Program-made: the position numbers and the translations under genes
The notes under the pieces: model-generated
What the model was told of the DNA's origin: nothing
Seen by the model: the letters and a program-made list of their open reading frames with translations, nothing else
Database searches by the model: none
Assembly: GCA_900660155.1 (NCBI GenBank)
Contig: CABFPE010000408.1
Span: forward strand, 431,698-495,697
DNA: 64,000 nt
From: Hofstenia miamia
Taxonomy: Eukaryota; Xenacoelomorpha; Acoela; Hofsteniidae
Direction: 5' to 3'
In this document: piece by piece, positions 24,978 through 37,326 of the stretch
Layout of the letters: the number at the start of each line of letters is the position of its first letter
Position numbering within the stretch: position 1 is the stretch's first letter

Positions 24978-25136
24978 TGGAGCAATAATTGGATTACGGA
25001 ACATGCTTAGTTTTCCTCAATCTCAGATGTAGAAAATTTTTCATTATTGAAGGCATAAATATTGATATATTTGATATCTATTTACAGAAAATTTATTATA
25101 TAATGTATGCATAAAAGTAGAACTCAAGTAGGATTA
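24978..25136. repeat. 159-bp direct repeat, copy 2
   Basis: Second copy of 24344-24502, 634 bp downstream, with a few differences in the central TA-rich part. Its right edge coincides with the point where the hAT transposase relic is cut off. Confidence 0.95.
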
Positions 25137-26200
25137 TCAAGATAGAAAAGCTCTTCTCAACCGCTGCTGAAGTTGAAACAGCGTTCTGGAGGAGGTTGTA
25201 CTCGTGCTGTTTCTGCTCATGTTCACTATTTCCATGATGCCACTCTTCTCCAACCTTTTTGAAATATAGTCTTTGATATGGCACACATCTTGGACAAAAG
25301 CGAGATTCGTAAGGTCTTTGTGAGCGTGCATGCTTTCACTCTTTTCAATAAGAGAAATTAGAGGCTTGTAATCTACTATACGCGAAAGTTCCAATGGCAC
25401 TTCAGACGAAAGCACTGCATCCTTCGCACTAATAACGAGAACGCCATCATCCTGGTACGACGAAAGGATTTCTCGCACAGCAGGTAAGTTTGCTGCACAG
25501 TAGGCAGCGGAACTCAACCACGATCCCCATCTTATTACAATTGTATCTGGGGTATTCCAATATCTCAAAATAGTTGTCGCCTATCACGATTCTTCACAAT
25601 AGATGCTTTGACACGAGCAATGAGAGTGTCTGATTCGCAATTCATTGATTAATAGTGCTCGTAAGGTGTCATCCACAATTTGATACACAGATGAACTTGT
25701 TGCACTTTGAAGAAGCGGAACAACATGGTATAGATATACTTTGTCCGGAAAGGATAGATCTCCAATCAGTACATTGAAATATTTCTTGCCATTTATATCG
25801 GATTAATCTGCAATCATAAAGATCTTCTTTCCTTCTACACATGCCTTTATTTCTACTTTCTTTAACTCGGCCAACTTGAAAATGCGTTGACGGCAGCTGG
25901 ACTCAGATGGGCAGTTGAAACCCATAGTGCGAAATAGCTTTTTGATTGCAGGAAGCTACAATTTATGTAAAGGGATGTCAGCAGCTAAGGAGGCCTCCGT
26001 AACTGTATCAGTCAAGTCAGGCGTAGGTTTAATAAAGGATTGTCCCGATGACGAAGGCTTCATCTTGTTGATGCCAAACTGATGTTTACTTGTTTTTTGA
26101 TGAGAATCGACAAACGGAATTGCTTGTAATGTTTGACCATGGTTTCACGAAGTCGTCAATATAACTGATTGACGGAGTACACAAAAATCCACTTGGATAA
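25137..26200 (-). pseudogene. hAT transposase relic, CGGBP1-like branch
   Basis: Minus strand, N- to C-terminus. The end of a BED-like zinc finger (DSHQKTSKHQFG) lies near 26100. A long middle part follows with PLHKL...LPAIKKLF, the IFMIAD block (normally VDETTD) and YFNVLIGDLS. The ORF at 25568-25137 includes IRWGSWLSSAAYCAANLP and IKDYISKRLEKSGIMEIV, then in another frame STSAAVEKSFSIL, the start of the C-terminal dimerisation domain. Block order matches hAT transposases related to CGGBP1. Several stops and frameshifts, for example near 25560-25660 and 25800, make it inactive. It ends abruptly inside the dimerisation domain at the 159-bp repeat. Confidence 0.75.
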
Positions 26201-26249
26201 CACTGGATGATTCGATGTATTTTAGTCGAGCTGCTAGCGGTGATCTGAC

Positions 26250-26405
26250 CCTAGTCGTACACTGCCATAAAGTAAAGCAAACTTAATTGGATTTTACCTA
26301 GTTCGTCGTACACTGCCGTAAAGTAAAAGTAAACCAGAGAATTTTATAATTGGATTTTAATATACTTTACTTAAGACCTCATACACTACCGTAAAGTAAA
26401 GCATA
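26250..26405. repeat. Three degenerate copies of a TCGTACACTGCC-AAAGTAAA unit
   Basis: Units begin at 26254, 26305 and 26379, sharing TACACTRCCRTAAAGTAAA and separated by ATTGGATTTTA-like spacers. They abut the N-terminal side of the hAT relic and may be subterminal repeats of that element. Confidence 0.6.
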
Positions 26406-26879
26406 ACCATTGCTTAAAAGGCATAAAGAGTTAAATAAAACCCAATTTATTAGCACAAATTACAACTAAAAGAATGTATTTTGATTTATTTATGATATGT
26501 ATTCGAGTGTTCTTGTGCAATTTAATAAAAAAAATTAAATACATACAATATTAATGTTATATATCATTTGATTTTGATAACTTTGAAGATTTTGATGTCA
26601 AAAAGAACATTGTTTACTAAAAAGAACATCTTCTCCAGTTTTAGTAACAAAGCAAATCTATTTGAAATAGCAGATGTCTTGGTAATTAATTAGAATCAAT
26701 CATATATCCACTTTAGTAAACAATAAGTCAATATTTTACAATAGGTTGGTGCAAAAATCGAATTATTTACATTATGAATATTTGTTTACCCAAATGCAGC
26801 AACAAAGAAAAACCTGTTGTAATTAATTCCTTTGTTATTATTAATTTTATTTATATCGTCACTGTGTAATAAATGTTCC

Positions 26880-26910
<31 letters not shown>
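26880..26910. repeat. TC dinucleotide microsatellite
   Basis: Run of TC units with one TTT interruption. Confidence 0.95.
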
Positions 26911-26911
<1 letters not shown>

Positions 26912-27801
26912 GTTTTCCTAACCTCTATTAATTGATGTGATAAATAAATGCACTATTTCAAGTTTCTCATTTTCAGCTCTTCAACTTTGAAGTTGCCTCC
27001 AATGAAAAGGCTAAGCTTAGATGCATTGTATATTTTTGGTTAAACTTTATTTGTCTTTCTGGCAGCATAGTCCACTACAAAACTATTGCAAAAAGTATTT
27101 TTGCACCATTCTTATTTCATGAAATGTTTTACAGTCACTGTCTCATTAAATCATTATTCATTTATAACAATCAACCTGATATAGAATTTTCCTACCAGCG
27201 ATAGATGATTTCTAGTTTCTATTCAAAATATTGCAGCCATGACTTATTCGAAAAAATTGTGTTGAAATGCTTAGAAGACTTCTATTTTATCTAACTCAAG
27301 TTACTAAGGACGGGAAAGGAAAGCACATAGTTGATCTCAACGCCAAAGCATAAGATAGAAATGGGATTTTTATCAAAAACTGTGTAAAAAAACAAAAACA
27401 CTAAATGTTTGTAAAAGGAATTCTAGCTTTTCAAAACAAATTCTGTGTATTAAATTTAAATGAATAGAACTATATTGTATTAAGTTCCTTAAAATAGAAA
27501 AACGAGTTAACAAATGTCTGAGATGGACAATGAATGCAAGCAGACATCGTAAATGTACAGTGCATCGAAGTTCAAGCTTCAGATTCAGCACATGCAAAAT
27601 AAACCATATATATTGCACTAAACTTTCCAAACACTTCGCTAAATACTATCACTTATATAATACATTATTGTGGACAAAGACATACAGAGTAGTAGGAAAG
27701 GAAGCAATAAACTCTGATTTTGCATTTCATTTGTCAAAAAAACTCAATTCAACAATCTGTAATTAACTAGGAAAGAATTTCATTTACACTTGTAAAAAAC
27801 A

Positions 27802-27981
27802 GAAATATGCTAGAATACAGTAAAATATATATATATATATTAATAACAAACATTAAAAATATGAGTTTACTTACTGAACAGGCCGAATACATTTGAAATA
27901 TGCTAGAATACAGTAAAATATATATATATTAATAACAAACATTAAAAATATGAGTTTACTTACTGAACAGGCCGAATACAT
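27802..27981. repeat. Two-copy tandem duplication, 87-93-bp unit
   Basis: Copies at 27802-27894 and 27895-27981, starting GAAATATGCTAGAATACAG and ending CAGGCCGAATACAT. The copies differ mainly in the length of an internal TA run. On the minus strand each copy contains GGCCTGTTCA|GTAAGTAAAC, a consensus-quality splice donor. Confidence 0.95.
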
Positions 27982-28264
27982 CTAAATTAAATATTTTCTG
28001 CAAAATGTAATAGTAAATCAAATTTCAATACAAACACGCTTTCAAATTTCTAAAAGTATAATTTCATCATTAAATAAAATCGCTAACTAAATTTTAAGAA
28101 ATACATACTATAAATAAAACGCATGTTGTCCTAGAATTTAATCATAGCTTATTTGCTTCCTCATTGAAAAATTTATACAGCACTTTTGCAGAATAACAAA
28201 CAAATATTAAACCAGTTTTTTGATAAATTATCGTGAGAGAATACTAAATATCTGAACAATTTAA

Positions 28265-28870
28265 ATCATAAAAAAGCATCAGGTAGTGACCTACAAGAGA
28301 TAAGGCCCATCTCTTAGCGCAGCCTATATGTGATCCCATCAATTTATCACTAAGCTCTAATACAGTACCCAACTTATGGAAGGTCGCTGATATTATTCCT
28401 GTCCCAAAAATTGCTCATTCAGCAATAAATGATTTACGATCGATATCTCTACTACCTGTGCCAGAACAATATATTGGAAAAAGTTGTTTTCAAGTCTATT
28501 CGAAGTGAAATTCTGAAATATGGGGAGAAAATGCAATATGCATATCAATCAAACACATCTTGTATTCTACCTTCACATGTAACTACACTGTTAGATGCAA
28601 ACGATATTGAAGCAGTATTGATGCCGTTCTTTGACTATAGTAAGGCATTTGATAAGGTATCCCATAATAAATTGCTTCATCGCTTCTATGATATAAATTT
28701 CTCGCTTGGTTTTATCAAATAGCTAAAAAACTATTTATATTATAGTAAATTTCGTGTACGACTTGGTAGCGAATTTAGTCTGTTCAATGACAATGATATA
28801 AACTGGGGTGTACCTCAAAGTTCTGTTATTAGATCGCTTTTGTTCATATGTATCACATCGTCTCTTCTTC
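28265..28870 (+). pseudogene. LINE reverse transcriptase relic (CR1/jockey-like)
   Basis: Fragment of a non-LTR reverse transcriptase. It begins near NHKKASGSD (the KKASGPDG block), continues in a broken frame with remnants of PVPK and LRPIS, then the frame at 28429-28722 contains LEKVVFKSIRSEILKYGEK and FFDYSKAFDKVSHNKLLHR, the palm motif A region. After a stop it continues with FRVRLGSEFSLFNDNDINWG and VPQSSVI (normally PQGSVLGP). Truncated at both ends, with several stops and shifts. No tail is visible. Confidence 0.75.
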
Positions 28871-29959
28871 CAACTTGTAACTTGAACTTTTTTGTTAAAT
28901 TAAGTTTTCGAAAAAGTGTTGACGTCCTTTAGCGGCAGATTGTAATTATAAACAGTAGCTTAAATGGGAGTGGAAGGAGTATTGATTAACTGCTTATGAT
29001 ATTCAAATGAAAAATTCTTTAATTGATAGAAATATCATATTCCAGTAAGCATTTTGCTAATTATATTTTGCAAAATGTACCGAAAGTTAGGTTCATATTT
29101 ATTTAAACGTCTATATAATTAACGCAATTAGGGCCTACTTTGTTTTATTACTTGCTTTGTATTTTACGCTAAATATTTTGTGTTTAATTCTCAAACAGAA
29201 TTTGGTTTTCCCAAATACCAACATTCAATTTCAGTTGGTTTAACCCTAGAATAACTTTGTTCTGATACATTCATTAACTACCTTGGTAGGGACAATTGTC
29301 ATAATTAAAAAAATCACTCAAATTTATTGCAAAAATCTTTATTAAAGAAACAGATAGTATTTTAAGAACAAGATATTTAATATAACAACAATTCAAAGAA
29401 AATCATTAGACGAAATTTTTATTTTCAAAATTCGTCGTAAAATATTGAATTAGTATGTAAAAAACAAAGGAAAATTTGGTATTTAGAGCTATAGCCCTTT
29501 TAATATTGCAATTTGTTTGCCGATGTTCTTTTAAATTTCATTTGTATAGAAACCTATAGATAAGCAGCTAATATACGAAAGTTGATGCAAAAGTTAAAAT
29601 GAAATGTGTTAATAATTTTGAATTAAAAAATTACTTAGTGTGACTAAGTGTTTTTGAGAAAAAATTATCAGTATGACGTCGCAAGGCAAGTCAAAATTAT
29701 AACTATGACCTGGGCTCAGAACACTAATCCAGGATGAAAAAATTAAGATGTTTAGCGAGACATCACCATTTTCTTCAATGAGATATGCACAAATAAGTCA
29801 TTACGAAACACATTTATATTCTTCTGCCTTAACTCATAAATGTCACTCTGTAAAGCCAACTCACTAAATATCTAAAGCAAAAATGACACGAATGTTTACA
29901 TTGGGTGAAAAAGTACATAGGTAGAAGAACTGAAGTAAGTGGCTACATAATATAAAAAA

Positions 29960-30455
29960 GAATTGGAGATAGTAGAATGATTATAAGTTTAGGTATGACA
30001 AAGTGGAACGAATGGTACGCTGGGGCTTGAGTAAAAACATGGGCTAGAAGCAGGAGATAAGTAGTATGAACAAAAGCCGCAGGGCGTCAAAGGGAATGAG
30101 AAGGCTAAGATACTGTGGGCCTTCAATATACAGACTAGCAAGTTGATAGAAGCACGGGGGCCAGACATAGTAGTGGTATATAAATAGAAAAAAAGGGAAA
30201 TAGCAAAAAAAGGATAAGTTAGACAAGTAAAGGAGGTTGGCAGATGAAATAGAGAGGTTTTGGAAGCTAAAGGTTGAAGTAGCGCCAGTAGAAGTGGGAG
30301 CACTAGGAGCGGTAAGAAACATAGGAAATACTTGGTGGATTTAGGATTAGTGTGGCTGAGGTAGCACAGGGGCAGCAGCTAGAGCCCTGAGGAAAGCCCT
30401 GACTCTCTGTGCATTTGAGCTGCAACAGCATTAAGCTTTGAGAATGAATTAGATA
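29960..30455 (+). pseudogene. LINE 3'-end relic (post-reverse-transcriptase domain)
   Basis: Plus-strand frames read AKILWAFNIQTSKLIEARG then PDIVVV, and later VAPVEVGALGAV and ALRKALTL. These match the conserved block downstream of the reverse transcriptase in a LINE family common in cnidarian and fish genomes: a KILWDF-IQT-RPDIVV block, then a VPVVIGALG block. In-frame stops and shifts are present. The sequence ends in an ATAATAATAAT run, which looks like the LINE tail. The purine-rich strand gives a long spurious frame on the other strand. Confidence 0.65.
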
Positions 30456-31447
30456 ATAATAATATGAAATTCATCCAAATATTGAACTTCCAAGTCTATA
30501 TACAATTCATAGTGCATAATTGTGTAAATGATTGGTTTTCAGCAAGGAATTTTGTAATTCCTAAAGATTTTGAAGAAAAATATGGCATAGCTGTAGCTGA
30601 TCAAAAGATTCTTTCCGCAATGCCATGAATAAGGTTAGATTTAGATTTACTTTCACAGTGCTCCGACAAATTTAAAGCCTATGCATTGAAATGATATATA
30701 TATATATATATAACTGTTTAAATGTTTAAATGTTATCCACCACTTATGTATGAGCAATATACAGTTTCAACAATGAGTCACATAGAACTACTGAAGTTGC
30801 ACACATGGCTTCCCTCCCATCTATATAAAATGAAAATTGCATTACAAGAAAACTACAATTTTTTTTTAATATTTCGAAATAGTGAAGGCAGAAAACATTT
30901 ACAAGACTATTAGAGGTATTCCTTTGTATTATTTAATGCTGTTACAATAGTTGTACACTACATGGTATCTACAAAATGTGATTGATATACACGTATTTTT
31001 TATTTAAAAGACCTTAAAAATACATGTATATAAAAACTCATTTTTAAAATTTCATTGTAACAGACATAACATTGTATCTTTTATAATTTGCGAATATCTC
31101 ACAGATGAGGCTTATCCCATTAATCAATGCAGTAATTAACTATAAAGATTAAAATCAGCAATCGGATTGTTTTTAGTAAGGCGATTTTAAATAGATAAAT
31201 ATCTTCGAATTTCAATCAAACTCTTAATCGATTGAAACGAATATCACAAAAAATATATGATTGTTATAATCATAATAATAATGTACTTGATAAATTCTTA
31301 GCAAAGGACATGTCATCAAAATTAATAAATAATATATATATATATATTACAACTGCTGTTATATTTAATTCAAAGATTGGTTGTACAGTAGTATGAATAT
31401 GTATTAGATTAGATTAATAAATTTTCAAATTTTTTACAACAAAATTG

Positions 31448-31655
31448 GATGTGTATCAAATTTCCTAATCTTAAAGAAAGTTTTATGTTAATAAGATAAA
31501 ATTGAACCTGTCAAAATCAAGTCAATATAATAGTAATACTCTAAAAATCTTGATGTGTATCAAATTTCCTAATCTTAAAGAAAGTTTTGTGTTAATAAGA
31601 TAAAATTGAACCTGTCAAAATCAAGTCAATATAATAGTAATACTCTAAAAATCAA
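31448..31655. repeat. Two-copy tandem duplication, 104-bp unit
   Basis: Copies at 31448-31551 and 31552-31655, beginning GATGTGTATCAAATTTCC. They differ at about one internal base and at the last two. Confidence 0.95.
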
Positions 31656-31958
31656 CACAATGTGCAATACTTACAACTGAGTAGATTATCTAAATAGAGT
31701 AAATTCAATTTTGCAAATGTGACAATGGCGAATATAATCTATATTATTAAGTTTTCAAAATAAATAGATGTACACATAGATAATAGACGTTTATTAAACT
31801 CATTTGGTAGTTTATTGTGTGTTAGTGCACTCGTTTATCTTTCTAATAATTTTCTTAATAGCCCAGGATGTGTTCAAAGTGGGTAGCCACTGTAATTAAA
31901 TATATAGCTGACAAAGAGCTAACCATTTATGAAATAACTTTTAAGACAAACCTATTCG

Positions 31959-32062
31959 TTAAAACACAATATATTTAACACAAAAATACTCGCCTTCAAA
32001 AATAAAGACAATGATAATAATGATCGTCAGACTTATTACCAACAGCAGCAGTGGAAGCACGT
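31959..32062 (-). CDS. Candidate transmembrane exon (unrecognised)
   Basis: On the minus strand a strong acceptor AGTTTGCTTTTTAG precedes a frame coding VLPLLLLVISLTIIIIIVFI and then FEGEYFCVKYIVF and a stop. This is a 20-residue membrane-like segment. No good GT donor follows; GAAG|GCGAGT would be a non-consensus GC donor. It may be a terminal exon, a membrane exon of an unseen gene, or chance. Confidence 0.2.
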
Positions 32063-32099
32063 CTAAAAAGCAAACTTAATTGTAACTATTATAAACAAT

Positions 32100-33825
32100 A
32101 TATTCACGTTAATACTTGAACATGTAAGATTCTACTAAATTTAACATCAATTAACAAAGAATCTAGAAATCACACATTGTGCGTGTGAGTCTATTGATAC
32201 TTTTTCTTAAACTTGTTTACTACTTTGAAATCCTTATTGTCAATGTATAATATATAGCGGCAAAAGTTAAATAACATTTAGTGGATATGTATTGCCTTCA
32301 AAATATTTCATGCAAAACAGTCGAATTTATTGTGATATTTTAAGGGGAATATATGTTGGAATTTTGCTGTCTGAAATCCTGGGATCATGATTATAGAGTA
32401 TTTTTAAATGAGATCAAATATAGTTTTCCATATCTTTGACTAAGAATATTATAAGTACTTACATAAGAGAAAATTCAATTCGCTTTTCTTAAACAGAGTT
32501 GATAGTAAAGTGCGAATTCAAGAATATTTATACAATGTTTGCAATTCACATGCATATGATGGATGAATTCTTACTTTTCTTCAAAGTGATTTTAAATTTT
32601 GCTCTACAAGACAACTATCTTTGCGAAGCTTTTCTAACATACATAAATTTTTAATCACACACTAAGTTAAGTTACATGTATCAACGGCCCATGTGTGTTC
32701 TACAATTGGATGAAATTATGTGATTCACTTTAAATTCTTTGAAGCACACATAGCTGCAAGATTGTAAGAACTAAATCTGTGTAAGAAGAAAATCAAAGAG
32801 CATCATCATTTATATAAAAGATTACGATAGGAGTATTATGCATGACATATATACATTGTCTATACATTTAGAAAACATACACCAGCGATCGCTTTTCCGA
32901 GAACTTCCAATAACTAAATATATTAAAATTAAATTTTAATTAACATGTCATTAAGTATAATGCCATCAATAGAATTTGCATAATATATAGATAAATATAA
33001 GTAAGATGCATGATAAAATAAAACATCGCAGGCAAGCTATATAAGCAACTAGTTTATCAAATATACTTAGAAAATTTAAGTTAATAATATTGTGATTAAT
33101 TTTTTGTAAATATTAGAAGTCTTAATTCAAGCAGAAGTGATATTCAAAACTTAATAAGATAGAAGAAAACCCAATGCATAGATCCAAATTTGAGTAGAAC
33201 ACGATATATTTTAATAACTCTGTATAGAAATTAAACATTAGAAAATAACTGTCATAAAGAACTGATTAATATCACATACAATGCAAATAATCAAATTGAA
33301 TATATAGCCCTAAAAAATTTAACTTCCGAAATAATAATACCATACAATAAATATATTTGATTACTTTAATTTTAATTATTTTAATACTCTTGAAAAAAAT
33401 ACTTTATAGAACTGGGTGCTAAATACGATTTTTGTTTTGTTAGTACTGACTGTCCCAAACGGAATTTAATTGACTACTTCCTAATAAATTCAGAGGTATT
33501 TTTTAAGCACTTGATTGTTCGAATTGTTTAGTGACAATGCAATTTGCATCTATATAATATAACTGCTAAAGGCTAATTATCTTAAGATAATTTATGCAAG
33601 GAACTTCATATACTCAGACGAAGAATGCGGATACTTTTGAAAAACATCTTTTGTTTACATATAAAATATAAGCTCTGGATCTTGTATGATTAATTATATT
33701 TCAAAAGAAATTTGCAATGTAGTAAATAAAGCTGCACAAATTAAATGCTGATAACTACAATTTGACTTAATACAAATGACGTACCAATAAAGCAAAGTCA
33801 ATCTATTAACTATTTACATGTAAGT
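32100..33825. other. AT-rich intergenic DNA
   Basis: No open frame of note and no element recognised. This is the left flank of the LTR fossil. Confidence 0.5.
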
Positions 33826-33944
33826 TGTTAAGATGTATAATTGCATTTGTTGTTAGTGCCTGTTATGTATTATCTGGAACTTGTTGTCAGACGTTGGTAA
33901 AATAGAATGATTTTATGTTTAGCTTTACACGGTTGTGTTTAACA
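33826..33944 (+). repeat. 5' LTR of the Ty3/gypsy fossil
   Basis: 119 bp, starting TGTTAAGATG and ending TGTTTAACA. Pairs with 37327-37445. Confidence 0.85.
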
Positions 33945-33985
33945 TTGGTACCGTGACTCACTTATACATTATTTAATACTATTCA

Positions 33986-34630
33986 ATGTCTCCTCCAGTT
34001 TTGACTTCTGAAGCGAAATTTTTCGCAGCTTGGGAGCTTCAAATGGAAGCGTTTTATATATTAAAGAAGATCATTGACGATAAGGAAAAGCTTCGAATTT
34101 TACCTGCTTGTCTGGACGAATTCATATTGGTATCTGTTACTGATTATTGGTCGAAGGGAACGACAACTTTTAGTTCGACTTTGAAACGGGTAAAAGAAGA
34201 AGTTTGGGCTGCTACTAAACGACCATCTAATCCGGAGAAACAATTTATGGAAATAACCATTGACCAACTGTCACAAATCTCATCAGCGGTACAAGAGATG
34301 AAATGGCTGTCAGAATACCTTAATTTTGGTGATAATATCATTGTTCAATGATGCTGTTTCCAACAAATTAAAGCCAACAGTGGTCATGTTCTTGGAAGCC
34401 AATAAGTCAGCCACTGCAGATGATTTAGTAAGATTTTTGATCAAAATTCCAGATGAACCTGAAACTATGGGAATGTGTGCTACTGGTTCTTTTTGCCGTT
34501 ATTGTAAGATGGGACACGAAAGACAGCGTTGTCCTGTTCGACTGGATCTGTCAAACGTGACGTGCTATAAATGTGCAAGATATCTCAGTATTCAAAAAAC
34601 TAGTTGTGGCTGCAGTGTCCTCCTTTAGCA
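33986..34630 (+). pseudogene. gag-like region of the fossil
   Basis: Gag-type sequence rich in charged residues, ending with a CCHC zinc knuckle (CRYCKMGHERQRC) near 34494-34532. Fossil, not intact. Confidence 0.75.
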
Positions 34631-34639
34631 CTGCAGCCA

Positions 34640-36200
34640 AATATCTCTATCAAATTGCAAGGCACATCTTCAACCTGCCGTTTGGATAGCGGATCTCCCT
34701 TTTCATTTATTAATTTTGAGTGGTTGCATACCCTAGGAGTAACAAAACTAGTTAAACCAGCCTGTCAAGTCCGAAATTTGGTGTCTGTCGATGGTAACAT
34801 TTTCACGGCTGATAAACAAGTATCGCTAAATGCTGAAACTCCTGAAGATAGTTTCATTGGGTTTTTGTTATTAAATCACCCACTTCGGATATTAATTACG
34901 CTGATAAGACATTTACTTTTCAGTCTCCTACACCTATAAGTACGATACATTAAACTTAGTAACTGCCAGTTCCTTAAACAGTTCGCTTTAAGCAAATGAG
35001 CAGCCCACAAACCACAGAAGGAGTTGTTGTTAGAATTCCGAGACGTATTCTCGTGTTCTCAAGAAGATATAGGTTGAACTAGCTTCGCATGTTACATGGT
35101 TAATACAGGTGATGAGGGACCTATTTTTAGTAAACCATTTAGACGCAGTCGAGTCGAAAATAAAGAGTCATAAATAGTCATGTTCAATCGATGTTGAAAC
35201 ACGATATTATTGAGGAGGCACAACCTGAATGGAATTCACCAGTTTTTCTGGTTCCCAAGACGGACAATACTAAAAGATTCGTAGTTGACTTCAGGTCCCT
35301 TAATGCTATCACCAAAAAGGACAAGTTCCCAATGCCTCATATTGACGATGCTTTAGATGAAATATCAGATTCAAAATGGTTCTCACTAACAGATCTTACG
35401 TCGGGTTATTGGCAGGTAACCCTGAGCACAGAGGATCGCACCAAAACAGCTTTCCAAACGATCGAAGGGCATTTTAAATTTAAGGTTATGCCTTTTGGCC
35501 TGTGTAACGCGGGAGCCACCTTCCAGCGTATGATGCAGTGTATAGTCAAAGGTTTGAAAATTCCCGTTTACCTGGATGATGGCATGGTACATACTAAGTC
35601 TGTTGAAGATAATGTAAGCAAATTACGCGAGTTATTTTGCCGTCTGAGAGATGCTAATCTAAAACTCAAACCCTCCAAATGCATATTCGGAAAAGTCAAA
35701 TATCTTGGTTTCGTGGTCGGCAAAGGCGTTATTAAATCTGATCCCGAGAAAACTCTTGCTATACAAAATTTCAAGGTACCTACAACACCAGCTATGTTAC
35801 AGACATTTATTGGTATGTGCACATTCTATTCTCGGTTTATTAACAAATGTGCGCTTATTGCACAACTGTTATACGAGATTCAGTTTAAGTCTCCAAAGGC
35901 CTTCACTAGATGCTGGAATAATGTTCATCGCAATGCATTTGTTAGGCTATGTTCGGCATTGTTGGAAGATTCCAACCCGAAACAACCAGATTTTCAGAAA
36001 CAATTTAGCATGGAAATTGACGCGTCTAGTACGACTGCCGTGTGATACTTTTTCAAGCCTCAACCCGAAAACCTGTCGCATTTGCCAGTCATAAATTCTT
36101 GTCAGCAGAGCGTAATTATTCCACTACTGACCGGAAATTTTTTGTCTTGCAATGGGCTGTTACCAAGTTTCGCCCATATTATGGTATTCATTTCACGGCT
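34640..36200 (+). pseudogene. Protease, reverse transcriptase and RNase H region of the fossil
   Basis: A retropepsin-like DSG region lies near 34685. The reverse transcriptase is the best preserved part (about 35170-35860), with the LVPK...RFVVDFR, LTSGYWQ and MPFGLCNAGATFQRMM blocks of Ty3/gypsy polymerases. An RNase H-like stretch follows. Fossil, not intact. Confidence 0.85.
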
Positions 36201-36429
36201 TAAACAGATCATCAACCATTACTCGTTCTTATTTGAGGAAGGCCTAACAATGGACAACAGGCCCGATATCAACAGAAGCTATGTGAGTTCGATTTCAACT
36301 TGTGTTACATCCGCGGTACGGCAAATATTGTTGGTCCATGCCATCCATGCTGAATCCATTGGCTCACGAATTTATTCCTGATAACAGTGTATTGGCCGTG
36401 TCACTAGTGAGTAACCAAACAGACGAAAA

Positions 36430-37270
36430 TGACATTATCGCTAAGTGCCATAATGCTGGACATTTTTGCCTTGATAAAAATCGTCATGCTATATTGGAAG
36501 CAGGACATCGTATACTGTTTCTCCGCCGAAAGTTGAGAGAATTTATTAACATGCGGTCATAAATCATATGGATGTTCAAAGAGATTACAAGGCGAGCTTC
36601 CACAAAACACTCTTCCTCGAGAGTTTGTATGTATCGATTTGGTCAGCCCGCTGAGAAATGGTGTTCATGGTGAAAGATTCGTTCTTACGATGATTGATTT
36701 GGCGTCCAGATGGCTTGAAGCTACTCCTTTGAGATCAGGAAATGCTCAGTCCGTTACTAATGCTTTTCTTAAAACCTGGATTTGGAAACATGGCGCTCCT
36801 CGCATCATTTACTCTGATCGTGGCACACAGTTCACATCCCGGGTATTCAATGAATTGATGAAACTTTTAATATTACCAAGTCTCAAACAACAGCTTATAA
36901 TCCCAGAGGTAATGGAATGATTGAGCGTTTACATCGCACGCTCAAAGATCGTCTACGTTGTGATGAGAAAAATTGGGTTGATGCTCTACCACAAACTGTT
37001 TTTCAAATAGACACTTCAATCAGTTCCGCTACACAAGCATCGCCATTTAATATTCTTTATCGTGGTTCCCCTACGTATCAGTTCGATTGGCTAAAAAATA
37101 ACTCAGCTTTTAAAGAGAATTATTCACGTTTACGGTGTCCTTGTTTTATCCAACCGAAAGCAACGTTCCGGCAGATTCTCTGTCCCCATGTTTTTTGGAT
37201 CGAATCATGGTCTCGGATAGTATATCTAAGCAATTGGTTAGATGCATTTATGGCAACGTCTATAATCTGA
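36430..37270 (+). pseudogene. Integrase region of the fossil
   Basis: A histidine-containing N-terminal zinc-binding remnant near 36450-36480 precedes a catalytic core remnant with MIDLASRWLEATPLRSGNA and SDRGTQFTSRVF. Fossil, not intact. Confidence 0.8.
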
Positions 37271-37326
37271 ATAACTGTCGAGTCATTTGTAACATCCTAT
37301 GCACGGCTCTTTTGAAAGTGGGAGAG

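Noticed and set aside
29989-30322. Two overlapping Ser/Leu/Pro-rich minus-strand frames
   Set aside because: They lie opposite a recognisable LINE 3' end on the plus strand and reflect its purine-rich coding strand.
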